A stretch of DNA of 44,311 bases from an uncultured Anaerolineales bacterium. Lineage in GTDB: Bacteria; Chloroflexota; Anaerolineae; UBA4142. The DNA lies in the NCBI GenBank assembly GCA_903825565.1, contig CAIKBD010000209.1:1-44311 (forward strand). The letters run 5' to 3'. A program made the position numbers and the translations under genes. Below the pieces are notes generated by a model. It was given only the letters and a program-made list of their open reading frames with translations. It did no database searches and was not told where the DNA came from. Shown here in pieces: positions 15,092-24,555 of the stretch (positions within the stretch are counted from its first letter, which is position 1; each line of letters starts with the position of its first letter).

Positions 15092-16285
15092 TTATTCAGA
15101 GCCGCGCCCATATTCCCGATAAACTTGCAAATGCTCTTGCGCACAGTTGCGCCAGGTAAATTGCTTGGCGCGTTCAAACCCCCGTGCCCGCAAATTCGCA
15201 CGCAGATCAGCGTCAGTCAAAACACGCGCCATCCCTTCCACAATCGTATCCACATTGTCCGGCGCGACCAACACCGCCGCATCGCCCCCAATCTCGCCCA
15301 ATGCCGTCGTGCTGGAGGTAACGACGGGCGTACCACACGCCATCGCTTCGAGCACAGGCAAACCAAAGCCTTCATACAGACTGCAATAAGCAAACGCATC
15401 TGCGCCATTCACTAACGCAACGATATCGTCGTCCGGCACAAAGCCCGTGACGTGAATACGATCGCGCACTTGAGCGGATTGAATCTCCACCAAAACTTGA
15501 TCCGATGAAAAACTTGGCGGACCGATCAAAACCAGTTGCAGATCGCGAAACGCGCTGTCGGCAACTAGTTTTTCGAACGCGTGAACCAAACCTTTGACAT
15601 TTTTGCGCGGGTCTAAAAAGCCCACGCTCACCACATAGGGACGCTCGTGCAAATTATAACGCTGACGCACGGCGTTGATCGTCGCCGCGCCAAGTGGCTT
15701 GAAGATCGCGCGCACGCCCAGGTAAATGACGGAAATGCGATCACGCTCCAAACCGGCTACGCGCACCAATTCGTCTTTCGTAAACTGGGAGATCGCAATG
15801 ATCCGATCGGCGTGACGCCGCGCAAATTCCATGCCGGCTTGCGTCGTGCGGACAAATTCTTTTTGAAACAGATCGGCAAACAAGATCGGAATCACATCGG
15901 TCAGAGTGATAACATGCCACGCGTGTGGCGCACGGATAGCATCCCAAGTCCACGGGTGAAAGACATCCAAATCGCCGAGCAGGCTATCGCGTACACTTTG
16001 CCGATTAACCATGCGGCGGCGCGCGCTCTTTACGGCGCGATTCCACAAGGTCAAACGCGAATTCCCGGTCGGCAGAAATCCTAGCGCCGAAATCGCTCGC
16101 ATCTGAACATGTCCCGATAATGCCAAGGGCAAACGATGGCTACCATCGCCTGAGCGATCAATCAAGAAACAATCTACGTCCTCAACATTCAAATCCAACA
16201 AACCTTCAATCAGACCATAATAAATATTTTGAACGCCAGTCCGATAAGTCCAGTGTAAGCCGGTAATATCAATTCCCGCGCGCAT
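15092..16285 (-). CDS. Family 4 glycosyltransferase (mannosyltransferase-like)
   Basis: A 397-residue GT-B enzyme: MRAGIDITGLHWTYRTGVQNIY at the N-terminus, IIAISQFTKDELVRVAGL, YVVSVGFLDPRKNVKGLVHAFEKL, and the donor site YCSLYEGFGLPVLEAMACGTPVVTSS with E(x)7E. This matches the MtfB/WbaZ-like mannosyltransferases of ABC-exported O-antigens. A longer frame reaches 16375, but GAGG seven nt before the ATG at 16285 and the TGATG overlap with the upstream stop fix the start; ATG 16288 (ATGA overlap) is the alternative. The fit to O9a-type mannan enzymes is a family statement; the actual sugar is unknown. Confidence 0.85.
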   Translation of the reverse strand: MRAGIDITGLHWTYRTGVQNIYYGLIEGLLDLNVEDVDCFLIDRSGDGSHRLPLALSGHVQMRAISALGFLPTGNSRLTLWNRAVKSARRRMVNRQSVRDSLLGDLDVFHPWTWDAIRAPHAWHVITLTDVIPILFADLFQKEFVRTTQAGMEFARRHADRIIAISQFTKDELVRVAGLERDRISVIYLGVRAIFKPLGAATINAVRQRYNLHERPYVVSVGFLDPRKNVKGLVHAFEKLVADSAFRDLQLVLIGPPSFSSDQVLVEIQSAQVRDRIHVTGFVPDDDIVALVNGADAFAYCSLYEGFGLPVLEAMACGTPVVTSSTTALGEIGGDAAVLVAPDNVDTIVEGMARVLTDADLRANLRARGFERAKQFTWRNCAQEHLQVYREYGRGSE

Positions 16286-17265
16286 CATACCGCCTCGCGC
16301 TTTGCAATCTGCTTGAAAACTCTGCGCAGAGTATCTATCAATCCCAATTCCCAATAGATGCTGTATTTGAACCATGCCGGCGCGTTCAGGCGCTCGCTAC
16401 CGAATCGCCCCGTAACACCCGCCCAAAAGCCGCCGATTACCGCGTCCGCTTTCCCGATCTCGCCACGTTTAGTCAAACCAAAAAATTGTGTCAGACAGCG
16501 CCGCGTGTAACGGAATAGAAATGCGCGCCACTGGCGTCCATGCGTAAATTTTCGCATAAACCGAAACTGGTTGCGCGAATAGTAAAACAACAAGGTCGGC
16601 GATTCATGCTTCACATTGTCCGGCGTGCCCTTGTGATAAATTTTTGCCGACGGCACTGTGACCACACGAAAGCCGGCGCGCCGACAACGCACTCCCCAGT
16701 CAGCATCTTCAAAGTACGTAAAATACTCAGAGTCGAGCAGACCGATTGCACGTGCGGCTGGCGCTGTGATCATCAGCGCACACCCCGCCAGATAATCCGC
16801 ATCCCCCGTGGCAGTGGGCATGCTTGCTCCATACGCCGTCATTCCAGTATCCCAGTTGATCGTCGCGCCCACATACTCGCACGAATGGTTCACATACGAT
16901 ACGACCGTCGCGCCCAACATGCCGATTCGCGGATCGCGTTCGCTCGCGCGAACGAGTTGCGTGATCGCATCCGGCGCAACGGTGGTATCGTCGTTCAGCA
17001 ACAGAACATAGTCCGCATCATGCGCCAGCGCGTAACGAATCCCCACATTGTTTCCCTCGGCAAATCCCAGGTTACGTCCATTCGCGATTACCTGAATCTG
17101 GGGGAAATGCGCGCGGGTTAGCCCAACCGTGTCATCTGTTGAACCATTATCCACCAACACGACGTGATAATTCGAATAGTCCAGTTGGCTCAACGAAGTC
17201 AGACATTCAACGGTATCAACCGCGCTATTCCAACTGAGAATGATGATATAAACCGATGCGTTCAT
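16285..17265 (-). CDS. Family 2 glycosyltransferase (rhamnosyltransferase-like)
   Basis: A GT2 enzyme of 326 residues: VYIIILSWNSAVDTVECLTSL, VVLVDNGSTDDTVG, NLGFAEGNNVGIRYAL, YVLLLNDDTTVAPDAI (metal site) and FTYFEDADWGVRCRRAGF (catalytic base region), then YSRNQFRFMRKF as in WsaF/WbbL-type rhamnosyltransferases. The open frame continues upstream to 17544, but that part lies inside the neighbouring gene and is unlike any GT2 N-terminus, so ATG 17265, eight nt after the upstream stop, is chosen. A weak GGAT precedes it. Confidence 0.85.
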   Translation of the reverse strand: MNASVYIIILSWNSAVDTVECLTSLSQLDYSNYHVVLVDNGSTDDTVGLTRAHFPQIQVIANGRNLGFAEGNNVGIRYALAHDADYVLLLNDDTTVAPDAITQLVRASERDPRIGMLGATVVSYVNHSCEYVGATINWDTGMTAYGASMPTATGDADYLAGCALMITAPAARAIGLLDSEYFTYFEDADWGVRCRRAGFRVVTVPSAKIYHKGTPDNVKHESPTLLFYYSRNQFRFMRKFTHGRQWRAFLFRYTRRCLTQFFGLTKRGEIGKADAVIGGFWAGVTGRFGSERLNAPAWFKYSIYWELGLIDTLRRVFKQIAKREAV

Positions 17266-17273
17266 ATATCCGA

Positions 17274-18467
17274 TCAGCGATCCGGTTCGAGCGACGCGAT
17301 CCACCTGGCGCAGGTGAGAATATCCGAGACGCCAACATCCTTGCCGCGAACGACGCCGTTGTGCTTGGCAGGACTGGAGGGTTTTGCGCGCGCCAATTTT
17401 TGCGTGAGCGTCCAAATGCGCCGTGGCGCGTTTTTCACTTTGCGTGCCCACTTGCGCCACAACTGATTTTGCCGATCGAGGTCTCGCGCCATCGGTGCGA
17501 TCTGGCTTTGCAATTCCGGCGACAGAGACGCAACCGCGCGCCAATAAGCGGCTTGGTCCGCGCGAACATCGCGCCCCACGTGGCGTTGCGCCAGCAGATC
17601 CGTGTAATAGCCGCGATAATAATCGGCGTACGAAATTTCAATTCCTTGAAACCGTTCGCCGAGGTTTTGTTTCGCTTTCAGAAATGATTCGGCGATGCCG
17701 TTCGTAACATACGTCCCGCGCAAAGGGACAAACTGAAAGCGTCGCTCGCCGGTTTCGCTCCAACCGGGATCACGATTCGTCCAAAAAAAACGCGGGCCCA
17801 GGGAATCCGGCGTTCGCCCCAGCACAACCAACGGACGATCAATTAGGGGGTAGACATCAATCATCGCGTAGAACATCGCATAGCCGACATATTCCGGGAA
17901 AGGGTAATCGAAAAAGCGTCCTACGCGTTGAGCAATCGTTTCAACCAAAGAGCGCGCTATGGGCACCGACACACGCGGATAGAACACCGGGTTGAAGCGA
18001 AAGCACTCACGTAGGATCATCCGCGTGTCCATTAGAATGAGTGCGTCGGTAAATTTATCGAGACGTATCGTATTCCTTTGTGCCGCCACCCAAAAATTGG
18101 GCACGAAATATTCGGCGTTCCGGCAACCCACAATCGGCGCGCCGGTTTTTTCGAGCGCGCGGGCGAACAACGTCAAGGCGTTACCGACCAAACAATCGTC
18201 ATCCGCCAAGATCAAGAGATAGTCACCGCGCGCGTGTTGCCGCGCAAATTCCCAGTGATCATGCACCGGCAAATACGTGTCCGGGCGAACGTACTCGACC
18301 CGGCGATCCGCGTATTGTGCAACAACTTGTTGGGTATCATCGTGCGAATGATTGTCGGATACAATCACTTGGTAATCGCCGCAATCTTGCCTTAAAACCG
18401 ATTGCAACGCAAATTTCAACAAATGCGCGCGGTTGCGAGTTGGAATGACGATTGAAAACAACGGCAT
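17274..18467 (-). CDS. Family 2 glycosyltransferase with long C-terminal tail
   Basis: 397 residues. Residues 1 to about 230 form the GT2 domain: LFSIVIPTRNRAHLLKFAL, VIVSDNHSHDDTQQV and YLLILADDDCLVGNAL with the acidic metal-binding triplet. Residues 270-397 are helical and basic with no recognised domain (AYWRAVASLSPELQSQIA, then KWARKVKNAPRRIWTL) and may bind the membrane or a partner. The gene starts 3 nt after the ThDP enzyme gene. Function beyond glycosyl transfer cannot be stated. Confidence 0.8.
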   Translation of the reverse strand: MPLFSIVIPTRNRAHLLKFALQSVLRQDCGDYQVIVSDNHSHDDTQQVVAQYADRRVEYVRPDTYLPVHDHWEFARQHARGDYLLILADDDCLVGNALTLFARALEKTGAPIVGCRNAEYFVPNFWVAAQRNTIRLDKFTDALILMDTRMILRECFRFNPVFYPRVSVPIARSLVETIAQRVGRFFDYPFPEYVGYAMFYAMIDVYPLIDRPLVVLGRTPDSLGPRFFWTNRDPGWSETGERRFQFVPLRGTYVTNGIAESFLKAKQNLGERFQGIEISYADYYRGYYTDLLAQRHVGRDVRADQAAYWRAVASLSPELQSQIAPMARDLDRQNQLWRKWARKVKNAPRRIWTLTQKLARAKPSSPAKHNGVVRGKDVGVSDILTCARWIASLEPDR

Positions 18468-18470
18468 GGA

Positions 18471-20192
18471 TTATGTGCCTTCCATATCTAATGGCTTGAA
18501 CAGCGGTTCCATGTCAGTCATCGGACGCCCAAAGGCAATTTTGGGATAGGCGTTGGCGTACGAATCGATCATCACCCGCAAAAGAAACGGTGCGGTAGGA
18601 TCACGCCACAGGTGTGCCAGTGCGACAGGCAAATCCGCCGGCGCATGCACCACATCCGCCGCGATGCCGTACGCCTGCGCCACGCGCACAAAATCCGGCG
18701 CTGAGTAACCCCACAGCGTTGCCGGATATTTTCCCTCGAAATAACTTTGCTGAAATTGCCGTACCATGCCTTGACATTGATTGTCCACGATAATGATCTT
18801 GATCGGCAGCCGATGATGAGCCACCGTTTGCAATTCTTGAAGATTCAGTTGGAATCCGCCATCGCCAGCCACAACCACCACCGGTTGATCGGGATGCGCG
18901 AACACCGCGCCAATTGCCGCTGGCAAAGCGAAACCCATTGCGCCCATGCCGCCCGAGGTTAAGAAACGCTGTGTGCCATCCACTTCCAACGATTGCGCTG
19001 CCCACATTTGATGCTGACCCACATCAACGACGAATGCGGACGCCATGCGCGCACTCGTTGAGAGTTGGTGCATCAACACGTTCGGATTGATGCCCGGAAT
19101 ATTCTCAACTTCGGCTGTGTCGCGCCAAGTTTGTGCAAGCGCATGAATTTCCGCAAGCCATTCCGTGCGCGCCGGCAAGTCGTGCGTAGACACCAATTCG
19201 CTTGCCATTTCAAAAAACGCGCGGAGATCGGCAACGAGGGCACGACAGCCCGTAATGCGATTGTTGATCTCGCCGGATTCGCAATCCACATGATAAATCT
19301 CGCGTCCGTTTTTGAACGCGTCCGTCTCGGAGCCAGTTTGGCGAATATCAAGCCGGCTACCTAACACCAGCAACAAGTCAGCGCGGCCCATTGCCAGGTT
19401 TGCCCAACGATTGCCGTAGCTTCCGATCATTCCAACCCGCAGTGAGTGATCATACGGTAACGCGTCTACCGCCATCAACGAATTGACGACCGGCACACGC
19501 ATCTGTTCCGCAAATGCACGGAATAGCAGGCTCGCTTGCGCCGAGCGAATCCCGCCTCCGGCAAGAATTAGCGGACGCTGGGCGGCTCGCAATGCGCGCA
19601 ACAAACTCTCGACGCTGGGCAGATCCGCCGCCGGCTTGGCTGCCGCCGCGATGCGCGCTGGGGTTGGCACCGCAATATCCGCACGTTGCACGTCCATCGG
19701 TACGTCAATCAATACGGGACCTGGTCTACCAGCCAGGGCAAGGGCAAACGCCTGCGCCAGTAAGGTTGGAACTTGATCCGGCGATTCGACTCGCCACGCG
19801 GCTTTGGTAATCGGCTCAGCCATGGCGACGATGTCGGTTTCCTGAAAACCGAGTTGGCGAATGGCGCGTGTTCTTTTTTGCTCATCCCGATTAACTTGGC
19901 CCGTAATGAAAACGGCGGGCGACGAATCGAAATAGCAACTACCAATGCCGGTCAGCAAGTTGGTTGCGCCGGGTCCACTCGTCGCCAGCGCAACGCCAGG
20001 CACGCCGGTGATACGCGCGTAAGCATCCGCCGCAAAGGCGGCGGCTTGCTCGTGATGCATACTGACAATGCGGATACGCCCGTCTCGGTACAGCGAGTCA
20101 ATCAGATGCGTCGTCATCCCACCGATGACTTCAAACACGCATTGCACACCCTGTGCGTACAGAAAACTGGCGATGTAATCCGAAACTTTCAT
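18471..20192 (-). CDS. ThDP-dependent acetolactate-synthase-like enzyme, probable YerE-type sugar branching enzyme
   Basis: A 573-residue enzyme of the three-domain ThDP family. E48 in MHHEQAAAFAADAYAR is the cofactor-activating Glu, followed by the SGPGATNLLTGI loop; GDGG starts at residue 443 and DN follows about 25 residues later, completing the ThDP/Mg motif. True acetolactate synthase belongs with ilvC and ilvN, which are absent. Here the gene lies in one operon with rfbF, rfbG, rfbH and an SDR. In yersiniose biosynthesis the ThDP flavoenzyme YerE adds a two-carbon unit from pyruvate to CDP-3,6-dideoxy-4-ketoglucose, so that role is inferred. ATG 20192 overlaps the upstream stop (ATGA) and gives the family N-terminus MKVSDYIASFL. 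A catabolic decarboxylase is the main alternative. Confidence 0.8.
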   Translation of the reverse strand: MKVSDYIASFLYAQGVQCVFEVIGGMTTHLIDSLYRDGRIRIVSMHHEQAAAFAADAYARITGVPGVALATSGPGATNLLTGIGSCYFDSSPAVFITGQVNRDEQKRTRAIRQLGFQETDIVAMAEPITKAAWRVESPDQVPTLLAQAFALALAGRPGPVLIDVPMDVQRADIAVPTPARIAAAAKPAADLPSVESLLRALRAAQRPLILAGGGIRSAQASLLFRAFAEQMRVPVVNSLMAVDALPYDHSLRVGMIGSYGNRWANLAMGRADLLLVLGSRLDIRQTGSETDAFKNGREIYHVDCESGEINNRITGCRALVADLRAFFEMASELVSTHDLPARTEWLAEIHALAQTWRDTAEVENIPGINPNVLMHQLSTSARMASAFVVDVGQHQMWAAQSLEVDGTQRFLTSGGMGAMGFALPAAIGAVFAHPDQPVVVVAGDGGFQLNLQELQTVAHHRLPIKIIIVDNQCQGMVRQFQQSYFEGKYPATLWGYSAPDFVRVAQAYGIAADVVHAPADLPVALAHLWRDPTAPFLLRVMIDSYANAYPKIAFGRPMTDMEPLFKPLDMEGT

Positions 20193-21154
20193 TTCGCTTG
20201 TCTTTCTTTTTCCCAATGCTGGTTGACTCGCGCCGGCACATCCGCATGTTTGTCACAATGCAAGAAGAAGAAATTGGTCTGCACGCATGCCTCGTCCACT
20301 TGGCTCACCGGCACTAGCCGCCCTTGTTCAAACGACCAACACGCATAACCGTACCGACTGAGTAATGCGATGATGTCATTGGGGTGATAAGCGAACAGAC
20401 GCGCCCACTTGCGTAACATTTCCAACATAATCATCGGCTTGTGCGTTGCGATGGATCCCAGACCACCGCGCAAGACGAACAATTCCGCACCCTCCACATC
20501 GCATTTGATCAGATCGAGCCGAGCGATTGACTGTTGACGCGCAAAGGTGTCGAGCGTGAGCGCTTGGCACTCGAACGTTTGGTTTGTCTCGTTCGGCATC
20601 AGTTGACGCTGAGATGCCGCCGCGCTACCGGACAAGGCGGGCACGTAAAGCTGAATCGTCTGCTCAACATCGCTCAACGCCACATTCTGCGCGACCACAG
20701 TGGGAGCACAATGATTCAACGCGATGTTCCGAGTCAATTCCGCATACGTTTGCGGGATTGGCTCGAATGCGTATACCTTGCCACCCGACGCGCGCAATTG
20801 GTGCGCCAGATGCAACGTGTACCAACCCGTATTCGCGCCCACATCGAAAAGCACGCGACAATCGCGGGCGAGAAATTCGAGCAATGCCAATTCTTCGCGT
20901 TCATATTCACCGTGATTGATCACGGCATTGGGTGCGGCACGCATATCGCCGGGGTTCCAGATCATGCGTAAGCCATTCGGCAAAACGATCTGCAAGCCGG
21001 CTCGCGTAATTTCGATCTGAGTTACGCGACCATCTTGGATCAGATCGGCATAGTCTTGCAAGCCAACGTGAAAACGCTGCATCGCAGTCCAGTACTCGGC
21101 GCGCGCCATATTGCCTTGTTGAAAATCATTCACGAGATCCAAGATGCGTTGCAT
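20189..21154 (-). CDS. FkbM family methyltransferase
   Basis: About 321 residues. The central FkbM domain has VLFDVGANTGWYTLHLA (SAM motif I, GANxG), VYAFEPIPQTYAEL with the acidic ribose-binding residue, the LDLIKCDVEGAELFVLRG block that is diagnostic of FkbM, and IMLEMLRKWARLF. Such enzymes O-methylate sugars or polyketides. The frame is open to 21277, inside the upstream SDR gene; ATG 21154 with GGAGAGG 13 nt upstream gives a 25-nt overlap and is the best start, though the site is distant. Lying among CDP-sugar genes it may methylate the branched sugar or the chain end; this is inference. Confidence 0.8.
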   Translation of the reverse strand: MQRILDLVNDFQQGNMARAEYWTAMQRFHVGLQDYADLIQDGRVTQIEITRAGLQIVLPNGLRMIWNPGDMRAAPNAVINHGEYEREELALLEFLARDCRVLFDVGANTGWYTLHLAHQLRASGGKVYAFEPIPQTYAELTRNIALNHCAPTVVAQNVALSDVEQTIQLYVPALSGSAAASQRQLMPNETNQTFECQALTLDTFARQQSIARLDLIKCDVEGAELFVLRGGLGSIATHKPMIMLEMLRKWARLFAYHPNDIIALLSRYGYACWSFEQGRLVPVSQVDEACVQTNFFFLHCDKHADVPARVNQHWEKERQAK

Positions 21155-22248
21155 GATTTGTCGGTGTTCCTCTCCAAGTTGACGCGGTGCCAGGCAAGCG
21201 TCTTTTGCAATCCGTCGGCAAGACGCACGCTTGGCGCATAACCCAGTTCGCGTCGCGCCTTGCCCAAATCGGGACATACGTACGTTGGGCTATGGCGAAG
21301 ATAATCCGGCAGATGCGTCTGTTCAATGATAACTGGTAATTCGGGGCGTTCGATCCGCGCAATCGTTTGCGCCAGATCGCGGATCGCAATTGGTTCTGCA
21401 TCATTGCCAATATTGAATGGCTCGCCATTCTGTTCGGACAAGAGCGCCTGCCAAAACCCAATCGTTGCATCGGAAATGTAGCAAAAAGCGCGTACGCCCG
21501 TCCCTCCACTCAACAAACGAATCGGTTTTTGGGCGATGCGATCACGCAAAAAATCGGCGATCACGCGTCCATCGTCCAAACGCATGCCGGGACCGTAAAT
21601 GTGGAATGGACGCACAATTTTCACTGGCACGCGAAAGGCGCGCCAATACGCCGCGCACAAGGTTTCGCCATAGCGTTTCGATTCGGTGTAGCAGGCGCGC
21701 GGGTTGAGCGGATCAATCCGTCCGAGATAATCCTCGGCAATCGGCACGGTCTGAGTAACCTCACCATAAATTTCCGCGCTACTAAAAAAAACAAAACTGG
21801 CGACGCGATGCTCTCTCGCCAGGTCTAGTAACTGTCGCGTGCCTAACACATTGGCATCCATCGTATCGAGGGGGTTCGCCAAGTATTTTTGCGGCGATGC
21901 GTTCGACGCCGCATGAATGATGAAATCCACGCACCGCTCAAGTCGAATCGGCGCAGAAACGTTTTGCGTGAGAAAGGTCACGTCCACCCGTTCACACAAA
22001 TGACCCAGCCGGCTTGCGCGCGCAACCGGCGTGCGGACAAGCGCGAGGAGGTGACAAGGCGCAGTCAAGACATGATCGTTCAACCAAACCAACGTATCTG
22101 CCAGGTATGCGGCGAGGTAACCGCTTGCGCCGGTCAATAAAAGCGTTTTGCCGCTCAGGCGTTCCAGCGCCAAGCCCGGCGTATCCGCCAGGCGAGCCGC
22201 GTCGTCGTAAATCAAGGCGAGGTGCGGCAGTGTGCCCGGGTAACTCAT
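21130..22248 (-). CDS. NAD(P)-dependent SDR (extended), probable CDP-sugar ketoreductase
   Basis: 372 residues, extended short-chain dehydrogenase fold. The nucleotide loop is [18 protein letters not shown]; the catalytic triad is SSAEIYGE and YTESK; the sugar-binding region is [23 protein letters not shown]. It is closest in look to dTDP/UDP-sugar 4,6-dehydratases and decarboxylases, but operon position right after rfbH and before the ThDP enzyme suggests a reductase step on the CDP-3,6-dideoxy-ketosugar, as YerF or RfbS do. The start is ATG 22248, which overlaps the rfbH stop by ATGA; an earlier in-frame ATG at 22350 lies inside rfbH. Substrate assignment is inference. Confidence 0.75.
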   Translation of the reverse strand: MSYPGTLPHLALIYDDAARLADTPGLALERLSGKTLLLTGASGYLAAYLADTLVWLNDHVLTAPCHLLALVRTPVARASRLGHLCERVDVTFLTQNVSAPIRLERCVDFIIHAASNASPQKYLANPLDTMDANVLGTRQLLDLAREHRVASFVFFSSAEIYGEVTQTVPIAEDYLGRIDPLNPRACYTESKRYGETLCAAYWRAFRVPVKIVRPFHIYGPGMRLDDGRVIADFLRDRIAQKPIRLLSGGTGVRAFCYISDATIGFWQALLSEQNGEPFNIGNDAEPIAIRDLAQTIARIERPELPVIIEQTHLPDYLRHSPTYVCPDLGKARRELGYAPSVRLADGLQKTLAWHRVNLERNTDKSCNASWIS

Positions 22249-23582
22249 CGCGGGCGACGCTCCTGCGTAAAAGTGCGACAGGCGGAATGTAAGGTCTCTA
22301 GCATAAACGTCAGCATGGCACGTGTCAGCCCCGGATATACTCCAATCCAAAATACCTGATTCATCACGAAATCGGCGTTGGCGAGATCGCCGATAACACG
22401 GCGCGGCACATCGCGGTAGGCGGGTTGACGCACGAGATTTCCGCCAAACAAAAGGCGCGTTGCAATTTGACGTGCTTCCAAAAATTCGACGACCTGCTTA
22501 CGGGTAAACGGCGCATCGGCACGCACCGCGAGCGGCAAGCCAAACCAGCTCGGCTCGCTATGCGGTGTCGCTTCCGGCAAGATGAAAAATTCTTCCAAGT
22601 CGCGCAAGCCCGCATACAGAGTTGCAAAATTTTGTCGGCGCGCCGCGATAAATCCCGGCAATTTTTTCAACTGCGCGACACCAACCGCCGCTTGCAGATC
22701 GGTCAATTTCAAATTGTAACCGACGTGTGCGTAAATGTACTTGTGATCGTATCCATCCGGCAAATCGCCGAACTGCCAATCGAAACGTTTGCCGCACGTG
22801 TTTTCCTTGCCCGGCGCGCACCAGCAATCGCGGCCCCAATCACGAAACGATTCGACCAATTTTTTCAGAGCGGGGTGCTCGGTCAGCACGCACCCCCCCT
22901 CGCCCATCGTGAGGTGATGTGCCGGATAAAAACTGACTGTCGCCAAATCGCCGAACGTGCCAACCATTTTGCCGCGATACGTCGCACCGACCGCGTCGCA
23001 ACAATCTTCGATCACCCAGAGTTGATGTCGTCGCGCAAAGTCCGTTACGGCGTCGAGATCGAAGGGGTTGCCGAGCGTATGCGCGATCATCACCGCGCGG
23101 GTCTTGGGCGACCATGCCGCTTCGAGTTGGGTCACATCTATGTTGTACGTCGGCAGGGTCACATCCACAAAAACTGGGATGCACTGGTTCTGCAAAATCG
23201 GGTTGAGCGTCGTTGGAAAACCGGTGGCGAGGGTGATCACTTCGTCGCCCGGGCGCAACTGCCGGGAGCCGAGTTTCGGTGAGGTCAACGCAGAGAGCGC
23301 GAGGAGATTCGCGGATGAGCCGGAATTGACGAGTAGCGCGTGGCGTAACCCGAAAAAACGCGCAAACTCACGCTCAAAGTGATCGGCAAAGCGTCCGGTG
23401 GTGAGCCAAAAATCGAGCGCGGCATCCACCAGGTGCGTGAGTTCGTCGGCGTCAAAAACGCGCCCCGCATAGGGGATCGGTGTTTCGCCCGGCACAAACT
23501 CGCGCGCGACAAATGCAGTTGCAAAATACTGTCGCACCAAGTCGGCGATTTGTCCGCGCAACGCGCCCGCATCGTTATTCAT
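22245..23582 (-). CDS. rfbH: CDP-4-keto-6-deoxy-D-glucose 3-dehydrase (E1), PMP and [2Fe-2S] enzyme
   Basis: 445 residues, aspartate-aminotransferase fold. It removes the 3-OH of CDP-4-keto-6-deoxyglucose, the committed step to 3,6-dideoxyhexoses. The PLP lysine is replaced: [13 protein letters not shown] places H222 where the DegT enzyme at 42900-44048 has K189 (FYPNKQMTTGEGG). The [2Fe-2S] ligands fit the E1 spacing exactly: C195, 57 residues, C253, one residue, C255, seven residues, C263 ([16 protein letters not shown]). [18 protein letters not shown] is the conserved C-terminal block. The gene overlaps rfbG by 8 nt (ATGAATAA). Its electron-transfer partner E3 (RfbI/AscD) is not in the window. 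Confidence 0.95.
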   Translation of the reverse strand: MNNDAGALRGQIADLVRQYFATAFVAREFVPGETPIPYAGRVFDADELTHLVDAALDFWLTTGRFADHFEREFARFFGLRHALLVNSGSSANLLALSALTSPKLGSRQLRPGDEVITLATGFPTTLNPILQNQCIPVFVDVTLPTYNIDVTQLEAAWSPKTRAVMIAHTLGNPFDLDAVTDFARRHQLWVIEDCCDAVGATYRGKMVGTFGDLATVSFYPAHHLTMGEGGCVLTEHPALKKLVESFRDWGRDCWCAPGKENTCGKRFDWQFGDLPDGYDHKYIYAHVGYNLKLTDLQAAVGVAQLKKLPGFIAARRQNFATLYAGLRDLEEFFILPEATPHSEPSWFGLPLAVRADAPFTRKQVVEFLEARQIATRLLFGGNLVRQPAYRDVPRRVIGDLANADFVMNQVFWIGVYPGLTRAMLTFMLETLHSACRTFTQERRPR

Positions 23583-24555
23583 TGGTCAGAAACTTTCGGT
23601 ACCATGCAATTGTCGCCTGCAAACCGGCGTCGAGCGTAAAGAGCGGTTGCCAACCGAGCTGGGTGCGCGCCTTCTCGGCGCTGAGGTACTGGTGCAGAAT
23701 TTCGTTCGTCGCTTCGTTGCGGATAACTGGCGTGAGATCGGAATCCATCAGCGCCAAAATCCGTTGCGTCAACTGCAGGACCGTGATTTGAATCTCGTTG
23801 GAAAAATTGAATGCCTGCCCACGCAATTCGGGCAGGTGCGCCAATTTTTCCGCAAGCAAAAGGTACGCCGCCGCGCCGTCTTCGACGTAGAAATAATCGC
23901 GAATAAAGTTGCCGTCGGAGCGAATGATCGGGCGTTGCCCGCGCAACACGGCGCGGATCGTTCCCGGCACGAGCCGATTCCAGTTGAGATCGCCGCCGCC
24001 ATAAAAATTGCCGCATCGTGTCACTGCCACCGGCAACGCATACGTCGTCGCATACATCTGCGCGATCAAATCGGCGCACGATTTGCTGACATCATACGGA
24101 TGGCGACCCTGTAACGGCACAGTTTCGACGTAGGGTAGTTGATCATGATCGCCATACGCTTTATCAGACGAAGCGATGACAATTTGCTTGACTGTTGGAC
24201 TGCGCCGCGCCGCTTCGAGCAACGCCCATGTGCCGCCAATGTTCGTTTCGAGCGTGGAAACCGGGTTGCGGTTTGCAATGCCGACAATGGATTGCGCGGC
24301 AAGATGAAACACCGTGTCCACTTCGTACTCGCCCAGCGTGCGCTCCAACACGGCTTGATCGCGCACGTCGCCGCGAACTATTTTGACCTGATCGATCAAT
24401 CGGGCACGCACAAGCTCACTGTGCGGCACCCAGTCGCGCACAAGGCACACGATCTCGGCGCGCAGGGCGAGCAAGCGGCGCACGAGCCAACTGCCGACCA
24501 AGCCGGTCGCGCCGGTGACGAGCGTCGGGCGATCACGCCAAAAAATTTCGTTCAC
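23575..24555 (-). CDS. rfbG: CDP-glucose 4,6-dehydratase
   Basis: 326 residues, extended SDR. It converts CDP-glucose to CDP-4-keto-6-deoxyglucose with bound NAD. Motifs: [38 protein letters not shown], then [11 protein letters not shown] and [17 protein letters not shown] (catalytic Y-x3-K), and [22 protein letters not shown], typical of RfbG. The frame is open to 24714 but that part lies inside rfbF; GTG 24555 overlaps the rfbF stop (GTGA) and has GGAAGG seven nt upstream, so it is the start. Order rfbF-rfbG-rfbH is as in Salmonella and Yersinia O-antigen loci. Confidence 0.92.
   Translation of the reverse strand: MNEIFWRDRPTLVTGATGLVGSWLVRRLLALRAEIVCLVRDWVPHSELVRARLIDQVKIVRGDVRDQAVLERTLGEYEVDTVFHLAAQSIVGIANRNPVSTLETNIGGTWALLEAARRSPTVKQIVIASSDKAYGDHDQLPYVETVPLQGRHPYDVSKSCADLIAQMYATTYALPVAVTRCGNFYGGGDLNWNRLVPGTIRAVLRGQRPIIRSDGNFIRDYFYVEDGAAAYLLLAEKLAHLPELRGQAFNFSNEIQITVLQLTQRILALMDSDLTPVIRNEATNEILHQYLSAEKARTQLGWQPLFTLDAGLQATIAWYRKFLTNE

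Noticed and set aside
18471-20192. Housekeeping acetolactate synthase (ilvB)
   Set aside because: No ilvN, ilvC or leu genes nearby, and it is embedded between an FkbM methyltransferase and a glycosyltransferase in a CDP-sugar operon.
22245-23582. Ordinary PLP sugar aminotransferase
   Set aside because: The PLP lysine is replaced by His222 and the four-cysteine [2Fe-2S] pattern of E1 is complete.
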